Origin: Dysgonomonas sp. PF1-14 | GTDB taxonomy: Bacteria; Bacteroidota; Bacteroidia; Bacteroidales; Dysgonomonadaceae | Direction: 5' to 3' | DNA length: 64,000 bases | NCBI RefSeq assembly: GCF_029892965.1 | Contig: NZ_JARXWN010000019.1 | Span: 23,375-87,374, forward strand | In this document: one piece after another, positions 9,237-18,569 of the stretch | Layout: each line of letters starts with the position of its first letter | How positions within the stretch are numbered: position 1 is the stretch's first letter | Position numbers and translations under genes: made by a program | The notes under the pieces: model-generated | What the model was told of the DNA's origin: nothing | The model's database searches: none | The model's input: the letters and a program-made list of their open reading frames with translations, nothing else

Positions 9237-10388
9237 ATGAAAATAGTTGAAAATAACAAAGTCTTACTACGGTATCTTTTTATTATCGTGGCTATGTTGA
9301 TAGCACTCGGTTCGCTTGTTATATCTCACTATTTCGTAAAAGACCTTGCCAAAGAAGAGCGCAACAAAATGGAAATATGGGCTGAGGCCACCAAAGAGGC
9401 TGCCAACAGCGCCGAAAATCCCAATATGGGGCTTGTTTTACGGGTACTCAGCAGTAACACTTCTATACCTGTTATATTACACGATAAAAAAGAGAACCTG
9501 TACATATCCATTAATATAGAACTTCCCGAAACAGAAGAACAAGAGTTTCTAAGGAAAAAAGCCGACAAATTTGCAAAGAGCCACGAACCCATCATCATAG
9601 AAGTAGAAGATTTCGACCAGTACATATATTATGACGACTCATATACACTAAAACGCTTGCAACTATATCCGTATATACAGGTTGCCGTACTACTGATCTT
9701 TATGCTGACAGCATTCTTTGCTCTCTTCACCACCATGAAGATGGAACAGGACAGGCTGTGGGTTGGATTATCCAAAGAAACAGCACACCAGTTGGGAACA
9801 CCTATATCATCCTTACTGGCATGGATCGAATATCTGAAGCTGAAAGAAGCAGATCAATCCATCCTCATAGATATGGAGAAAGATGTAGACCGATTGCAAA
9901 TGATAACTGACCGTTTCTCCAAAATAGGATCTGCACCTGCCCTCGAGGAAAAAGACATAACCGAAATAGTGCGGCAAACAATTACCTATCTCGAAAAACG
10001 AATTTCAAGGAAAGTAATTTTCGAGCTTCAATTGTCTAATATAGCACTCTATGCCGATGTTAGCGAGCCTCTACTGAGCTGGGTAATAGAGAATCTGACA
10101 AAGAATGCTGTGGATGCGATGGGCGGACAGGGAAAGATCACATTCAGTCTGTACGAAAAGGGGAAGATCATCAGCCTCGACATAAAAGATACAGGTAAGG
10201 GAATACCGAAATCGAAGTTCAATACTATATTCAATCCTGGCTATACTACAAAGACCAGAGGATGGGGGCTTGGGTTGTCACTGGCAAAACGAATAATAGA
10301 TTCCTATCATAAAGGAAAAATCTATGTAAAATCTTCCGAAATAGATACAGGGACAACTTTCTGTATTGAATTAAAAAAGGCAAAATAA
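9237..10388 (+). CDS. Membrane sensor histidine kinase
   Basis: 383 residues: two membrane helices (about 11-33 and 147-166) frame a periplasmic sensor of about 110 residues without a recognised fold. Then come the dimerisation helix with phospho-acceptor His184 in the box KETAHQLGTP and the ATPase domain with N box NLTKNAVDAM, G1 DTGKGIP and G2 GWGLGLSLA. No response regulator gene is adjacent, so the kinase is an orphan here and its signal is unknown. Confidence 0.92.
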   Translation: MKIVENNKVLLRYLFIIVAMLIALGSLVISHYFVKDLAKEERNKMEIWAEATKEAANSAENPNMGLVLRVLSSNTSIPVILHDKKENLYISINIELPETEEQEFLRKKADKFAKSHEPIIIEVEDFDQYIYYDDSYTLKRLQLYPYIQVAVLLIFMLTAFFALFTTMKMEQDRLWVGLSKETAHQLGTPISSLLAWIEYLKLKEADQSILIDMEKDVDRLQMITDRFSKIGSAPALEEKDITEIVRQTITYLEKRISRKVIFELQLSNIALYADVSEPLLSWVIENLTKNAVDAMGGQGKITFSLYEKGKIISLDIKDTGKGIPKSKFNTIFNPGYTTKTRGWGLGLSLAKRIIDSYHKGKIYVKSSEIDTGTTFCIELKKAK

Positions 10389-10433
10389 GAACATCTGTAT
10401 AGTTAAAAACCTTTTAGTATCGGATTATTTTCC

Positions 10434-10441
10434 TATTTTTG
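10434..10441 (+). promoter_or_regulatory. -7 box of the POT/MFS transporter gene
   Basis: TATTTTTG matches TAnnTTTG, 41 bases before the ATG at 10482. Confidence 0.5.
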
Positions 10442-10481
10442 TGACAATTCGTTTGTATTTTAACAATTCTAAAATTATCTG

Positions 10482-11843
10482 ATGACTAAATTTTCTAAAG
10501 CTTTTTGGGTAGCCAATTCCGTCGAATTACTTGAGCGACTGGCTTACTATGCTGTATTTATAGTTATAACACTTTATTTGTCAAATGTTTGGGGGTTTTC
10601 AGACATTGAGGCTGGTATCATATCCGGTATCTTCTCCGCTTCACTGTACTTTCTCCCAACCTTTGCAGGTGCTTATGCCGACAAAATAGGATTTAGATCA
10701 TCTATTATGCTGGCCTTCGCTTTGCTGACTATCGGCTACGGCGGATTAGGGTTGCTCCCTACCATGCTCGAAAGCGCAGGACTGGTAAGCTACGATATGA
10801 AGACCACCTTTACCGGACTGGAAACAAGTATGCTCCGCTGGAGTATTGCTCCCGTTCTGGTACTGATCGTAATAGGCGGGGCTTTCATCAAAGCGGTAAT
10901 ATCGGGAACTGTAGCCCGCGAAACCACATCAGAAAACAGAGCCAGAGGATATTCCATTTTCTATATGATGGTAAACATCGGAGCCTTTACCGGAAAAACG
11001 GTAGTAGACCCATTGCGCAGAAGCATGGGAGACGAAGGGCTTGTATACCTCAACTTCTTTGCTGCGACAATGACTTTCATAGCGCTGATAGCTGTATTTT
11101 TCTTTTATAAATCGGTTAAAACGGAAGGTAAGGGTAAAAGCTTTACGGAGATAGGAAGTGCATTATGGAAAGTATGTAAAAATGGTCGGCTAATCGCACT
11201 AATACTTATTATCAGCGGATTCTGGATGATTCAGAGCCAGATGTACGCCACCATGCCCAAATATGTGATCCGCCTGATAGGCGAGGATGCTTCTCCGGGT
11301 TGGTATGCAAATGTAAATCCATTCGTCGTTTTCCTTTGTGTTAATCTTATTACCACCTTGATGAAAAAGTACACAGCACTGAACTCAATGACCATCGGCA
11401 TGCTTATTATTCCGTTCTCAGCCTTGGTTATGTCTTTTGGCAATCTGTTTGGAGGAGAACCTATCTTGGGAATGCACCCTGTTGCCTTTATGATGATTAT
11501 AGGTATTGCGATGCAGGCTTTGGCAGAATGTTTTATTTCGCCGCGATTCCTCGAATACTTCTCCCTGCAATCGCCCAAAGGTGAGGAAGGGCTGTATCTG
11601 GGATTCAGTCATCTACATTCATTTTTTTCATATCTGTTTGCATTCGGGCTATCGGGATTCCTTCTCGAAAAATTCTGCCCCGATCCTAAAGGTTTTGCTT
11701 CGGCTACCGAATATGCAGCAGCAACGGCTAATGCACACTATATCTGGTATGTATTTGTGGGTATAGGACTTGTCTCCGCCATCGCATTAGTAATATACGG
11801 GCAAGTAGTGAAACGGATAGATGCCAAGAAAGTAGCAGCGTAA
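10482..11843 (+). CDS. POT/MFS family peptide-type transporter
   Basis: 453 residues with about 12 membrane helices. The N-terminal FWVANSVELLERLAYYAVF resembles the ExxER-type opening of proton-dependent oligopeptide transporters, and GAYADKIGFR is an MFS loop 2-3 motif. Substrate is likely small peptides or related compounds, but this cannot be read from sequence. It is a single-gene unit with a good hairpin terminator behind it. Confidence 0.8.
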   Translation: MTKFSKAFWVANSVELLERLAYYAVFIVITLYLSNVWGFSDIEAGIISGIFSASLYFLPTFAGAYADKIGFRSSIMLAFALLTIGYGGLGLLPTMLESAGLVSYDMKTTFTGLETSMLRWSIAPVLVLIVIGGAFIKAVISGTVARETTSENRARGYSIFYMMVNIGAFTGKTVVDPLRRSMGDEGLVYLNFFAATMTFIALIAVFFFYKSVKTEGKGKSFTEIGSALWKVCKNGRLIALILIISGFWMIQSQMYATMPKYVIRLIGEDASPGWYANVNPFVVFLCVNLITTLMKKYTALNSMTIGMLIIPFSALVMSFGNLFGGEPILGMHPVAFMMIIGIAMQALAECFISPRFLEYFSLQSPKGEEGLYLGFSHLHSFFSYLFAFGLSGFLLEKFCPDPKGFASATEYAAATANAHYIWYVFVGIGLVSAIALVIYGQVVKRIDAKKVAA

Positions 11844-11867
11844 AACATTTATCATATATATTTAAAG

Positions 11868-11900
11868 TCCTCTTACGCACATGTGAGAGGATTTTTTGTT
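11868..11900 (+). terminator. Terminator of the transporter gene
   Basis: CCTCTTAC and GTGAGAGG form an 8-bp stem with one wobble pair around a 6-base loop, followed by ATTTTTTGTT. Confidence 0.7.
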
Positions 11901-12098
11901 AAAAGTTTATCTGGTTTGCAAGAAAAAATTGAGGCAAATGTCGAATCTTTAAAATCAAGAAAAATGGAACTGGATGAATTAAAAAATACATGGACATCAC
12001 TCGATGAACGGCTGCAAAAGCAGGAGGTATTGAAAGAAACGATTATAAAGGAAATGCTACGTTCAAAATCAGGAAAAGCATTGGGCAGACTGATATAA
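11883..12098 (+). CDS. Small coiled-coil protein, start uncertain
   Basis: The frame gives 71 residues if read from GTG 11883, but that codon lies inside the terminator hairpin of the preceding gene. An internal ATG at 11964 would give a 44-residue protein starting MELDELKNTW. The whole frame has heptad-like charge spacing (LQEKIEANVESLKSRK), typical of a coiled coil. It is followed 26 bases later by a small membrane protein on the same strand. I do not recognise a family. Confidence 0.4.
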   Translation: MRGFFVKSLSGLQEKIEANVESLKSRKMELDELKNTWTSLDERLQKQEVLKETIIKEMLRSKSGKALGRLI

Positions 12099-12124
12099 TT
12101 GTTGCCTGTATAATATCTCCTAAT

Positions 12125-12274
12125 ATGGAATTGTGGCGTTGGGTAGCAATCGGAGTATTGGTAATAATAGGTATAGTAGGAGCATACTGGGAGTATAAAC
12201 GGATGTATAAGGCTAATACAGATGCTATTCTCGATAGTCTCGACAAACTGAAAGAACTGGAGGTAAATATCTGA
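12125..12274 (+). CDS. Small single-pass membrane protein
   Basis: An open frame of 49 codons starts at ATG 12125: MELWRWVAIGVLVIIGIVGA, then a basic segment YKRM and an amphipathic tail ILDSLDKLKELEV. It looks like one membrane helix with a short cytoplasmic coiled coil. It sits directly after the small coiled-coil frame, so the two may act together. No family is recognised; coding status is likely but not proven. Confidence 0.45.
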   Translation: MELWRWVAIGVLVIIGIVGAYWEYKRMYKANTDAILDSLDKLKELEVNI

Positions 12275-12360
12275 TATAAGATAATAGCTTCTCATTCGCC
12301 GTTTAAACATTAGCTGGCGGATTTATTTTTGGGAAGTCAGGTTTTATTAAAATGTAGCTA

Positions 12361-13533
12361 CTATCTGAACGCCAAATAAGTCCATACCGGATAATGATCA
12401 GAGTATTTCACTTTGTCGACTGTACAGTTATAAGACTGGAAGGAACTGGAGTGTAGGATATAATCTATCCTTACAAGGAAATAATTTTCGTGGTATGTAA
12501 TGCCCTGTCCGAACCCTGTATTTGCATGAGCATCTATAAGCCCTTTACTGATAGTATGGTAAGCGTACGACATTGGCGTATCGTTGAAGTCACCGCAGAC
12601 AATGGTGGCATCGGTATTTTGCAAATCCATAAACTGTTTAATGATATTTACCTGTTCTTCCCTCACTTTATAGGCTGTACTAAGTCTTTCCTGCAAAGTT
12701 TGGGACATTTCATCGAACGATTCCCTGTCACGCGTTTTTAGGAAGTCTTTATACAACTTTTTATCTGCGGCAGTAAGCCTGTTCGATTCCAAATGATTGA
12801 TCACAAGGCTTACTTTCTTGTATTGCATATCAAGGGTATGGATGACTGATCCGTTGTAGTCACTTTCTATGGCTACTTTTCTCGATTCGAGTATGGGAAA
12901 CTTAGAATAGCAGGCTATTCCATATATGTATGTCGAATTTTTACGAGCTTTCCCCAGCCTTATAATAGACTTATAGGGGTAGTCCTTCATTATCTTGTCT
13001 ATCTCTTCTTCGGTGATGATATTATTCTTCCGTTTATCTGTGGATACGGCAAATTCCTGAAAGCAAACAATGTCGGCTCCGCTATTTGCTACATAGTCGA
13101 AAATAGGGTTTTTACGGGCTTCTTTGCCTTTCAGCCAGTTGAATCCTCTTACATTATAAGTAAGGACTTTAATTTTGTTTTCCGGTAGCTTATCTGTCTT
13201 GAAGTGTATGGGAAAACTGGTAGAGATGGGTTGCCAGCAGCATAAGATAACAATAAGTTGTACAAGTGCGTATCGCCATCTCCAGAAGACAGTCCAAAGA
13301 ATAAGGTACGCTACATTGACAAATAGCGTGATGGGGAACACAAGTCCGAGATAGGCTATGAATGTTGCTTTGGATGGTAATATTGTCCATGCAAGGATAG
13401 ACAATAGCAGGAAGAGTATTGCCAGTATATTAGTGGCAAAAACAATATATTTTATGACCTTCCCTATTTTTCGCCCTGTGAATGTATTACTTTCTGTTGC
13501 TGGCATCGAATAATCGTTTTTTTTCTTCTGCAC
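12361..13533 (-). CDS. Membrane-anchored endonuclease/exonuclease/phosphatase family protein
   Basis: 390 residues: three hydrophobic helices within the first 110 residues, then an EEP (DNase I-like) hydrolase domain. Catalytic blocks visible are VLTYNVRGFNW, CFQEFAV, the CGDFNDTP box and the C-terminal YSDHYPVW. In Bacteroidetes such proteins follow rhomboid genes; the substrate (phosphodiester or phospholipid) is unknown. Its start overlaps the end of the upstream rhomboid gene; the ATG at 13506 (MPATESN) would shorten the overlap. The three reverse-strand genes 15008-12361 look like one operon. Confidence 0.85.
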   Translation of the reverse strand: MQKKKNDYSMPATESNTFTGRKIGKVIKYIVFATNILAILFLLLSILAWTILPSKATFIAYLGLVFPITLFVNVAYLILWTVFWRWRYALVQLIVILCCWQPISTSFPIHFKTDKLPENKIKVLTYNVRGFNWLKGKEARKNPIFDYVANSGADIVCFQEFAVSTDKRKNNIITEEEIDKIMKDYPYKSIIRLGKARKNSTYIYGIACYSKFPILESRKVAIESDYNGSVIHTLDMQYKKVSLVINHLESNRLTAADKKLYKDFLKTRDRESFDEMSQTLQERLSTAYKVREEQVNIIKQFMDLQNTDATIVCGDFNDTPMSYAYHTISKGLIDAHANTGFGQGITYHENYFLVRIDYILHSSSFQSYNCTVDKVKYSDHYPVWTYLAFR

Positions 13534-14377
13534 TCAGGCTTGTGTAGCCCGATGCTTTTATTTTATCCAGTATACGGTCTATGGCTTCCGCTTCGTTGTT
13601 GTGTCGTTGATTGTATTCGTAGTCTGTTTCCGGTTTTTTGTATTTAACCTTCATTTTTTTTGATGTATTGCGAGGTTTGAAAAGATTAACAATCCAGTCT
13701 ATCGTTTTGTTGAGCCACTTTGTTATGTCTTTTCCTCTGAGGTACTGTTTTGCATATATGTACCCGACAATAGCACCTCCTATATGAGCTATATGCCCAC
13801 CAACATTAGATATACTACTGATGCCGATAAGGTCGAGGACAAGAAGCACGAGTGCAATGTATATGATCTTTACCCGCCCGAAGATGAACAGCATAACTTC
13901 CTGATCAGGCTTATAGAAAGCAACGGCAAAGATAATAGCCATTACAGAGGCTGACGCACCCAGCATGATGGAGTAATTCATCTCTACGAGCATCGGAATT
14001 GTATTGAACAGAAGCAGATATAAAGCTGCTCCGGCCAGTCCTCCGATAATATACAAGCTGCCGAGGTTCTTTGGATTGAAATACATCAGAAACAGTTGCC
14101 CGAACCAGTACAGCATTAACATATTAAACAGAATATGCAGTACATTCTGGTGTGCGAACATATACGTCAGAGGAGTCCAGAAGCGTGTCAACAGCACATC
14201 TAACCGCGCAGGTAGTGCAATATAGCTTATGATGGTATCTGCGATATCGATGTGGAACAGCTTCAATATATTGAAAGCAGCCAATAGCAGAAACACTCCG
14301 ATATTGATAACTATCAGTCGTATCAGTATATCTTTACGCTTGAGTATCGGTTTTATGTTATTTGAATATATTCCCAT
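13487..14377 (-). CDS. Rhomboid family intramembrane serine protease
   Basis: 296 residues with at least six membrane helices in the first 210 and a basic cytoplasmic tail with the short C-terminal motif EEKKRLF. The catalytic dyad is visible: Ser142 in GASAS and His198 in AHIGGAIVG. TYMFAHQNVLHILFNM is the family L1/TM2 segment with the conserved His/Asn. It would cut membrane proteins within the bilayer; the substrate is unknown. It overlaps the preceding rhomboid gene by 20 bases, so the two are translationally linked. Confidence 0.92.
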   Translation of the reverse strand: MGIYSNNIKPILKRKDILIRLIVINIGVFLLLAAFNILKLFHIDIADTIISYIALPARLDVLLTRFWTPLTYMFAHQNVLHILFNMLMLYWFGQLFLMYFNPKNLGSLYIIGGLAGAALYLLLFNTIPMLVEMNYSIMLGASASVMAIIFAVAFYKPDQEVMLFIFGRVKIIYIALVLLVLDLIGISSISNVGGHIAHIGGAIVGYIYAKQYLRGKDITKWLNKTIDWIVNLFKPRNTSKKMKVKYKKPETDYEYNQRHNNEAEAIDRILDKIKASGYTSLSAEEKKRLFDASNRK

Positions 14378-15008
14378 TGGTCATAAATCCTTTTTTGCGC
14401 CAGTATAATAGAATAATAAGTCCGACGAAAAGCCCTCCCAAATGCGCAAAATGTGCAACATTGTCGCCGGCTCTGTCGGCAAATCCTAAGAAGAGTTCTA
14501 ATGCTCCATATCCGATTACAAACCATTTAGCCTTGATCGGTATTGGAGGGAATATTAGCATGAGTTCTACATTAGGAAACAGCATGCCGAAAGCAACAAG
14601 TATGCCGAATACGGCACCGGAGGCGCCTACTGTAGGATATGGAGAGCCTGTGAGATAGGTAACTATCAGTTGTGCTGCACCTGCGCCTATACCTGTTATG
14701 ATATAATAAATGAAGAATTTCTTCGATCCCCATACCATTTCGAGGGTACGTCCAAACATGTAAACTGCAAACATGTTAAAGAATACATGCCCTATACTTC
14801 CATGCAGGAACATATAGGTTATAATCTGGTGCGGAAAGAAGTATTCGGAGTTGATTGGGAATAGTGCGCAATACCAATCAATAATGGAAAATTGTCCCTT
14901 ATTTATGCCCAATAGATATTGTGCAAAAAATATCAGAGCATTTATGATTAATAGATTTCGTGTGACAGGAGGAATACCTCCCATAAAACCCGTATTATTC
15001 TGATTCAT
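14358..15008 (-). CDS. Rhomboid family intramembrane serine protease
   Basis: 216 residues, six membrane helices, the minimal bacterial rhomboid size. Ser130 lies in VGASGAVFG and His189 in AHLGGLFVG; TYMFLHGSIGHVFFNMF is the family helix-2 motif. It is the first gene of the reverse-strand group of two rhomboids and an EEP protein. A -7 box is present at 15043-15050. Confidence 0.93.
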   Translation of the reverse strand: MNQNNTGFMGGIPPVTRNLLIINALIFFAQYLLGINKGQFSIIDWYCALFPINSEYFFPHQIITYMFLHGSIGHVFFNMFAVYMFGRTLEMVWGSKKFFIYYIITGIGAGAAQLIVTYLTGSPYPTVGASGAVFGILVAFGMLFPNVELMLIFPPIPIKAKWFVIGYGALELFLGFADRAGDNVAHFAHLGGLFVGLIILLYWRKKGFMTNGNIFK

Positions 15009-15042
15009 TTCTGATTATCCTAAATATTTACTTTTGAAAGTC

Positions 15043-15050
15043 CAAAAATA
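15043..15050 (-). promoter_or_regulatory. -7 box of the rhomboid operon
   Basis: TATTTTTG on the reverse strand fits TAnnTTTG, about 35 bases before the ATG at 15008. Confidence 0.5.
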
Positions 15051-15155
15051 CAGATATTTTTTGTCTTTCACCCGAAAAACGTCTCTCCATTTAGATATTT
15101 TCTGATTTAGAGTGAGTTTTTCCCCTTTTTTTTTATGATTATTAAATAAAACACT

Positions 15156-15163
15156 TATATTTG
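15156..15163 (+). promoter_or_regulatory. -7 box of the HU gene
   Basis: TATATTTG matches the consensus; the 78-base leader before the ATG is long and AT-rich. Confidence 0.5.
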
Positions 15164-15240
15164 AATCCTAGAACAGAAATGACACCAGAAAAAGTAATCT
15201 CAGTTATATAATGTTTAATTAAATCATTACATTTTTTATT

Positions 15241-15507
15241 ATGAACAAAACAGAACTTATCAATGCTATTGCTGAAAAATCAGGCTTGAGCAAAGTAGAT
15301 TCTAAAAAAGCTCTGGAGGCTTTCATCGAATCAGTAACAGGAGAAGTTAAAAACGGTGGTAAAGTTGCCCTAGTTGGCTTCGGAACTTTCTCTGTAACTC
15401 AAAAAGCTGCACGAAAAGGTATTAATCCTAGAACTAAAGCAGTTATCAATATCCCTGCTAAAAAAACTGTTAAATTTAAAGCTGGCTCAGATTTAGCTGC
15501 TCTATAA
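15241..15507 (+). CDS. hup: HU family DNA-binding protein
   Basis: 88 residues, the usual HU length. It begins MNKTELINAIAEKSGLSK, has GFGTFSV at about 46-52 and the DNA-binding arm GINPRTKAVINIPA. HU bends and compacts chromosomal DNA as a dimer. The gene is monocistronic, ended by a hairpin at 15525-15560. Confidence 0.96.
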   Translation: MNKTELINAIAEKSGLSKVDSKKALEAFIESVTGEVKNGGKVALVGFGTFSVTQKAARKGINPRTKAVINIPAKKTVKFKAGSDLAAL

Positions 15508-15524
15508 TTTGGCATTTAAGAAAT

Positions 15525-15562
15525 AAAGAGCGGAGAAGTACAGACTTTTCCGCTCTTTTTGT
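15525..15562 (+). terminator. Terminator of the HU gene
   Basis: A 14-bp stem (15525-15538 with 15545-15558, one wobble pair) around a 6-base loop, followed by TTTG and TTT. Confidence 0.85.
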
Positions 15563-15608
15563 TTATAGACTTGTGATGAGGATCAAATAAGTTTATCAAA
15601 ATATAAAA

Positions 15609-16265
15609 ATGAGCATAAAATATTATACTAAGGGAGAAGAAATAGCTAATACAATATCGCATGGTTTAGGCATTATACTCGGTATAGTAGGAGGGTATGT
15701 GTTACTTACGAAAGCATTTATTAGCGGCAACAATTGGTCGGTTGGGAGCGTCGTTGCCTATTTGTTCGGAATGCTGGCCTCTTATGTGACTTCAACTTGT
15801 TATCATGGATGCCCTCCTGAAAAAAAACACCGTAAAGAACTTCTCCGCAAATTTGATCATGGAGCCATCTACCTGCATATAGCCGGAACTTACATTCCTT
15901 TTACGCTACTTGTCCTTCGCAATGAAGGAGCTTGGGGCTGGTCGTTGTTCTTTTTCATTTGTCTAGCAGCAATCGCGGGCCTGATAGTCAGTTTTACAAA
16001 TCTGAAAGATCACAGTAATTTGGAAACGGTTTGCTTTGTCCTCATGGGAGGTGTTATACTGATTGCATTCAAACCATTGTATGATGTATTATCTGCAAAC
16101 GGACAATTAGCCTCTCTGTATTGGCTGATAGGCGGAGGTGTTTCCTATATTGTGGGGGCATTATTCTATTCGTGGACCAAAAAGCGATATATGCATACTG
16201 TTTTTCACCTGTTTGTATTGGGTGGCAGTATATGCCATATGATTGCTATCTATATAATTTTATAG
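15609..16265 (+). CDS. Hemolysin III family (PAQR-like) membrane protein
   Basis: 218 residues with seven membrane helices. The family motif GEEIANTISHGLGIILG opens the protein, HGCPPEKKHRKELLRKFDHG carries conserved His and Asp, and MHTVFHLFVLGGSICH near the C-terminus holds the last metal-binding histidines. The family is called hemolysin III but its physiological role is unclear. Its 3' end overlaps the convergent helicase gene by 6 bases. Confidence 0.92.
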   Translation: MSIKYYTKGEEIANTISHGLGIILGIVGGYVLLTKAFISGNNWSVGSVVAYLFGMLASYVTSTCYHGCPPEKKHRKELLRKFDHGAIYLHIAGTYIPFTLLVLRNEGAWGWSLFFFICLAAIAGLIVSFTNLKDHSNLETVCFVLMGGVILIAFKPLYDVLSANGQLASLYWLIGGGVSYIVGALFYSWTKKRYMHTVFHLFVLGGSICHMIAIYIIL

Positions 16266-18434
16266 GGCTTGTTGCTTAGCCAGAAAGCGTAGATGATTTA
16301 TAACAGTTCTTATATCCAGATAAGTATATTCACGTGGTAATGTGTTTTTAACTGCCGATAAGGACATTTTAGGATCTATACCTTTCAGTTTTTCCGACAG
16401 ATAGCTTATCTTTTCTTCACTTATAAGCTGATTTGCTGAAAGCTCTCCTGTCAAAACAAATCCGGCCAGATGTCCTTCTACGGTAGATGTAGTGAGGTTA
16501 CGTTCTTTGACTATATCTTTTATAGGCAGTCCGTCCTTAAATAAAGATAGGGTAAGGCGTTGTGAATCCCCTTTTTCGGGACGTTTCTTTTTCTCCGGTT
16601 CAGCATCCGACGACTCTTTCTGAGCAGAGGCTATTCGTTCAAAGTTCAGATCTCCGGTAAGATCAAGATCTCCGTACCGGACATGTTCGAGCCGTTCCAG
16701 CAGGCGAAGGAGGGTAGTGTGTATTTTAGTAGCCTTCTTAAGGTATGACTTTACCTTAGACGCATTTTTCAGACTATTCAGGTGATCTTCTATAGGTACA
16801 ATGATATATTGCTGCACATCGCGGTGAAAGTAAAGAATTCCCTTTCGTACACGCTCTTTCAAATAGTCTATATCAAGATTAGGAGCGGATAATATGCGAT
16901 TCAGTTCCTTAATGAAATTCTGAGCTATTTCCTGCTGCTCTATGGCACGGCTACACATAAGGGCTATAGCAGCCTGAGTTTCTTCCTGCTTCGGTATTTT
17001 CTTGTCAGTAGCCAACTCGTTTAGGCTATGAAGGCTACGGATAAAAGGTGACCAGTCGAAATACTTCTTTAGTTGTTCGGCGCAATATCGGGGCTTCTCC
17101 TGTCTCAGTATCTCTTGCAGATAGGCTATGTCCTGCTCTTTTGTTGAAAACTCTATTGCATATTTGTCCGTACTTATACTCTGGGCTGTTATACGCGAAT
17201 ACAGAACAATGCCATCGAGTGATGTACAGCGGCTGAGGGCTACATATACCTGTCCTGCGGCAAAGGCTTGTCCGGCATCTATCACTACCCTGTCGAATGT
17301 CAGCCCCTGACTTTTGTGTATAGTGATAGCCCATGCCAGCCTGATAGGGTACTGGGTGAACGAACCGAGCACTTCTTCCTCTACTTCGCCCGATTCCATA
17401 TTCAGATTGTAGCGTATGTTGCTCCATGTTTCACTTTCCAGTTCCATCAGGTCACCGTTTTCGAAGCAGACCTCTATTTTGTCCGGTTTCAGCCGGTTTA
17501 TGGTAGCTAATTTCCCGTTATAATAGCGACGGTGTTCACCTGTATCATTTTTTACAAACATCACTTGCGCCCCTTCTTTCAGTACCAGATCATGTTCTGT
17601 GGGAAGGGAGTTCTCGGAGAAGTCGCCTGTAATTTGTCCCTTGTATATAAACTCTTTAGATGTCAGGCGGGCAAGCTCTTCATTGTTTATCCGGTCTGCC
17701 TTGTAGTTGTGTGTACACAGCACCACATAACGGTCTTTCTCGGGTAACCTAAAAGATGGATTATAGCGCTGATTGAGTAATTGCAAGTCTTGCTGATTAA
17801 TACAATTGTTGCGGATACGGTTGAGTATGTCTATAAATAGCTGATCCTGCTGTCTGTATATGGTCTTAAGCTCTATATATAGCAAAGGAAAACTTTCTAA
17901 TGCCTGAGCATGGAAAAAAAACGGAGACGGATAATAGTGTTTTAACTGTTCCCATTCAGCTGATTGTGCAACAGGGGGTAATTGGAACATATCGCCGATG
18001 AAGAGCATCTGAACGCCACCGAAAGGCTGCTGGCTGTTGCGATAGCGTCGCAACATATGGTCGATAGCGTCGAGTACATCTGCTCGCAGCATACTTACTT
18101 CGTCTATGATGAGTAAGTCGAGCTCTTGCAGCATCTCTATCTTCGATCGCCTTAGTTTGAAATGGTAGTCCAGCTTTTTCTTCCCTTCAAAGTTGGGGAT
18201 AAAAGGCTCGAATGGTAGCTGTAGTAATGAGTGCAGCGTTACTCCCCCCGCATTAATCGCGGCAACACCTGTTGGTGCAGCCACTATGACGTTTTTGTCA
18301 GTATGGTTGCGTATATGATGTAAAAAGGTAGTCTTCCCTGTACCTGCTTTACCTGTGAGGAAAACGCTATGGGAAGTATTGCCTATTATATCAGCAGCCA
18401 GACTGAAAACTGTATTCGCGGGAGATTGTTCCAT
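16260..18434 (-). CDS. Pif1/RecD-like helicase with C-terminal HTH
   Basis: Superfamily 1 DNA helicase of 724 residues. Walker A is GKAGTGKTT (about residues 28-36), motif II is LIIDEVSML, motif III GDMFQLPPV, and the late motifs AWAITIHKSQGLTFDRV and VYVALSRC are intact. The C-terminus (about 630-675) carries a helix-turn-helix of the HTH_40 type (LPIKDIVKERNLTTSTVEGHL). Probable role: 5'-3' unwinding in replication or repair. The frame opens at 18479, but a -7 box at 18454-18461 lies inside that extension, so I choose the ATG at 18434. Confidence 0.9.
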   Translation of the reverse strand: MEQSPANTVFSLAADIIGNTSHSVFLTGKAGTGKTTFLHHIRNHTDKNVIVAAPTGVAAINAGGVTLHSLLQLPFEPFIPNFEGKKKLDYHFKLRRSKIEMLQELDLLIIDEVSMLRADVLDAIDHMLRRYRNSQQPFGGVQMLFIGDMFQLPPVAQSAEWEQLKHYYPSPFFFHAQALESFPLLYIELKTIYRQQDQLFIDILNRIRNNCINQQDLQLLNQRYNPSFRLPEKDRYVVLCTHNYKADRINNEELARLTSKEFIYKGQITGDFSENSLPTEHDLVLKEGAQVMFVKNDTGEHRRYYNGKLATINRLKPDKIEVCFENGDLMELESETWSNIRYNLNMESGEVEEEVLGSFTQYPIRLAWAITIHKSQGLTFDRVVIDAGQAFAAGQVYVALSRCTSLDGIVLYSRITAQSISTDKYAIEFSTKEQDIAYLQEILRQEKPRYCAEQLKKYFDWSPFIRSLHSLNELATDKKIPKQEETQAAIALMCSRAIEQQEIAQNFIKELNRILSAPNLDIDYLKERVRKGILYFHRDVQQYIIVPIEDHLNSLKNASKVKSYLKKATKIHTTLLRLLERLEHVRYGDLDLTGDLNFERIASAQKESSDAEPEKKKRPEKGDSQRLTLSLFKDGLPIKDIVKERNLTTSTVEGHLAGFVLTGELSANQLISEEKISYLSEKLKGIDPKMSLSAVKNTLPREYTYLDIRTVINHLRFLAKQQAL

Positions 18435-18453
18435 TATTTGTTGATTGTTATTG

Positions 18454-18474
18454 CAAATATAAAGCTTATTTTTG
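18454..18474. promoter_or_regulatory. Divergent promoter pair, helicase / lipoprotein
   Basis: Reverse-strand TATATTTG (18454-18461) serves the helicase; forward TATTTTTG (18467-18474) can serve the lipoprotein gene at 18570. The two -7 boxes are only five bases apart, so the promoters may interfere with each other. Confidence 0.45.
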
Positions 18475-18569
18475 TACATTTAGCAGTTAAAGAGGCGAGA
18501 GTCGCGAAAGTCCGATAAAAGCAAATATACAATGGTCGGATTCATTTTTAAGACTTTAATATTACTAAT

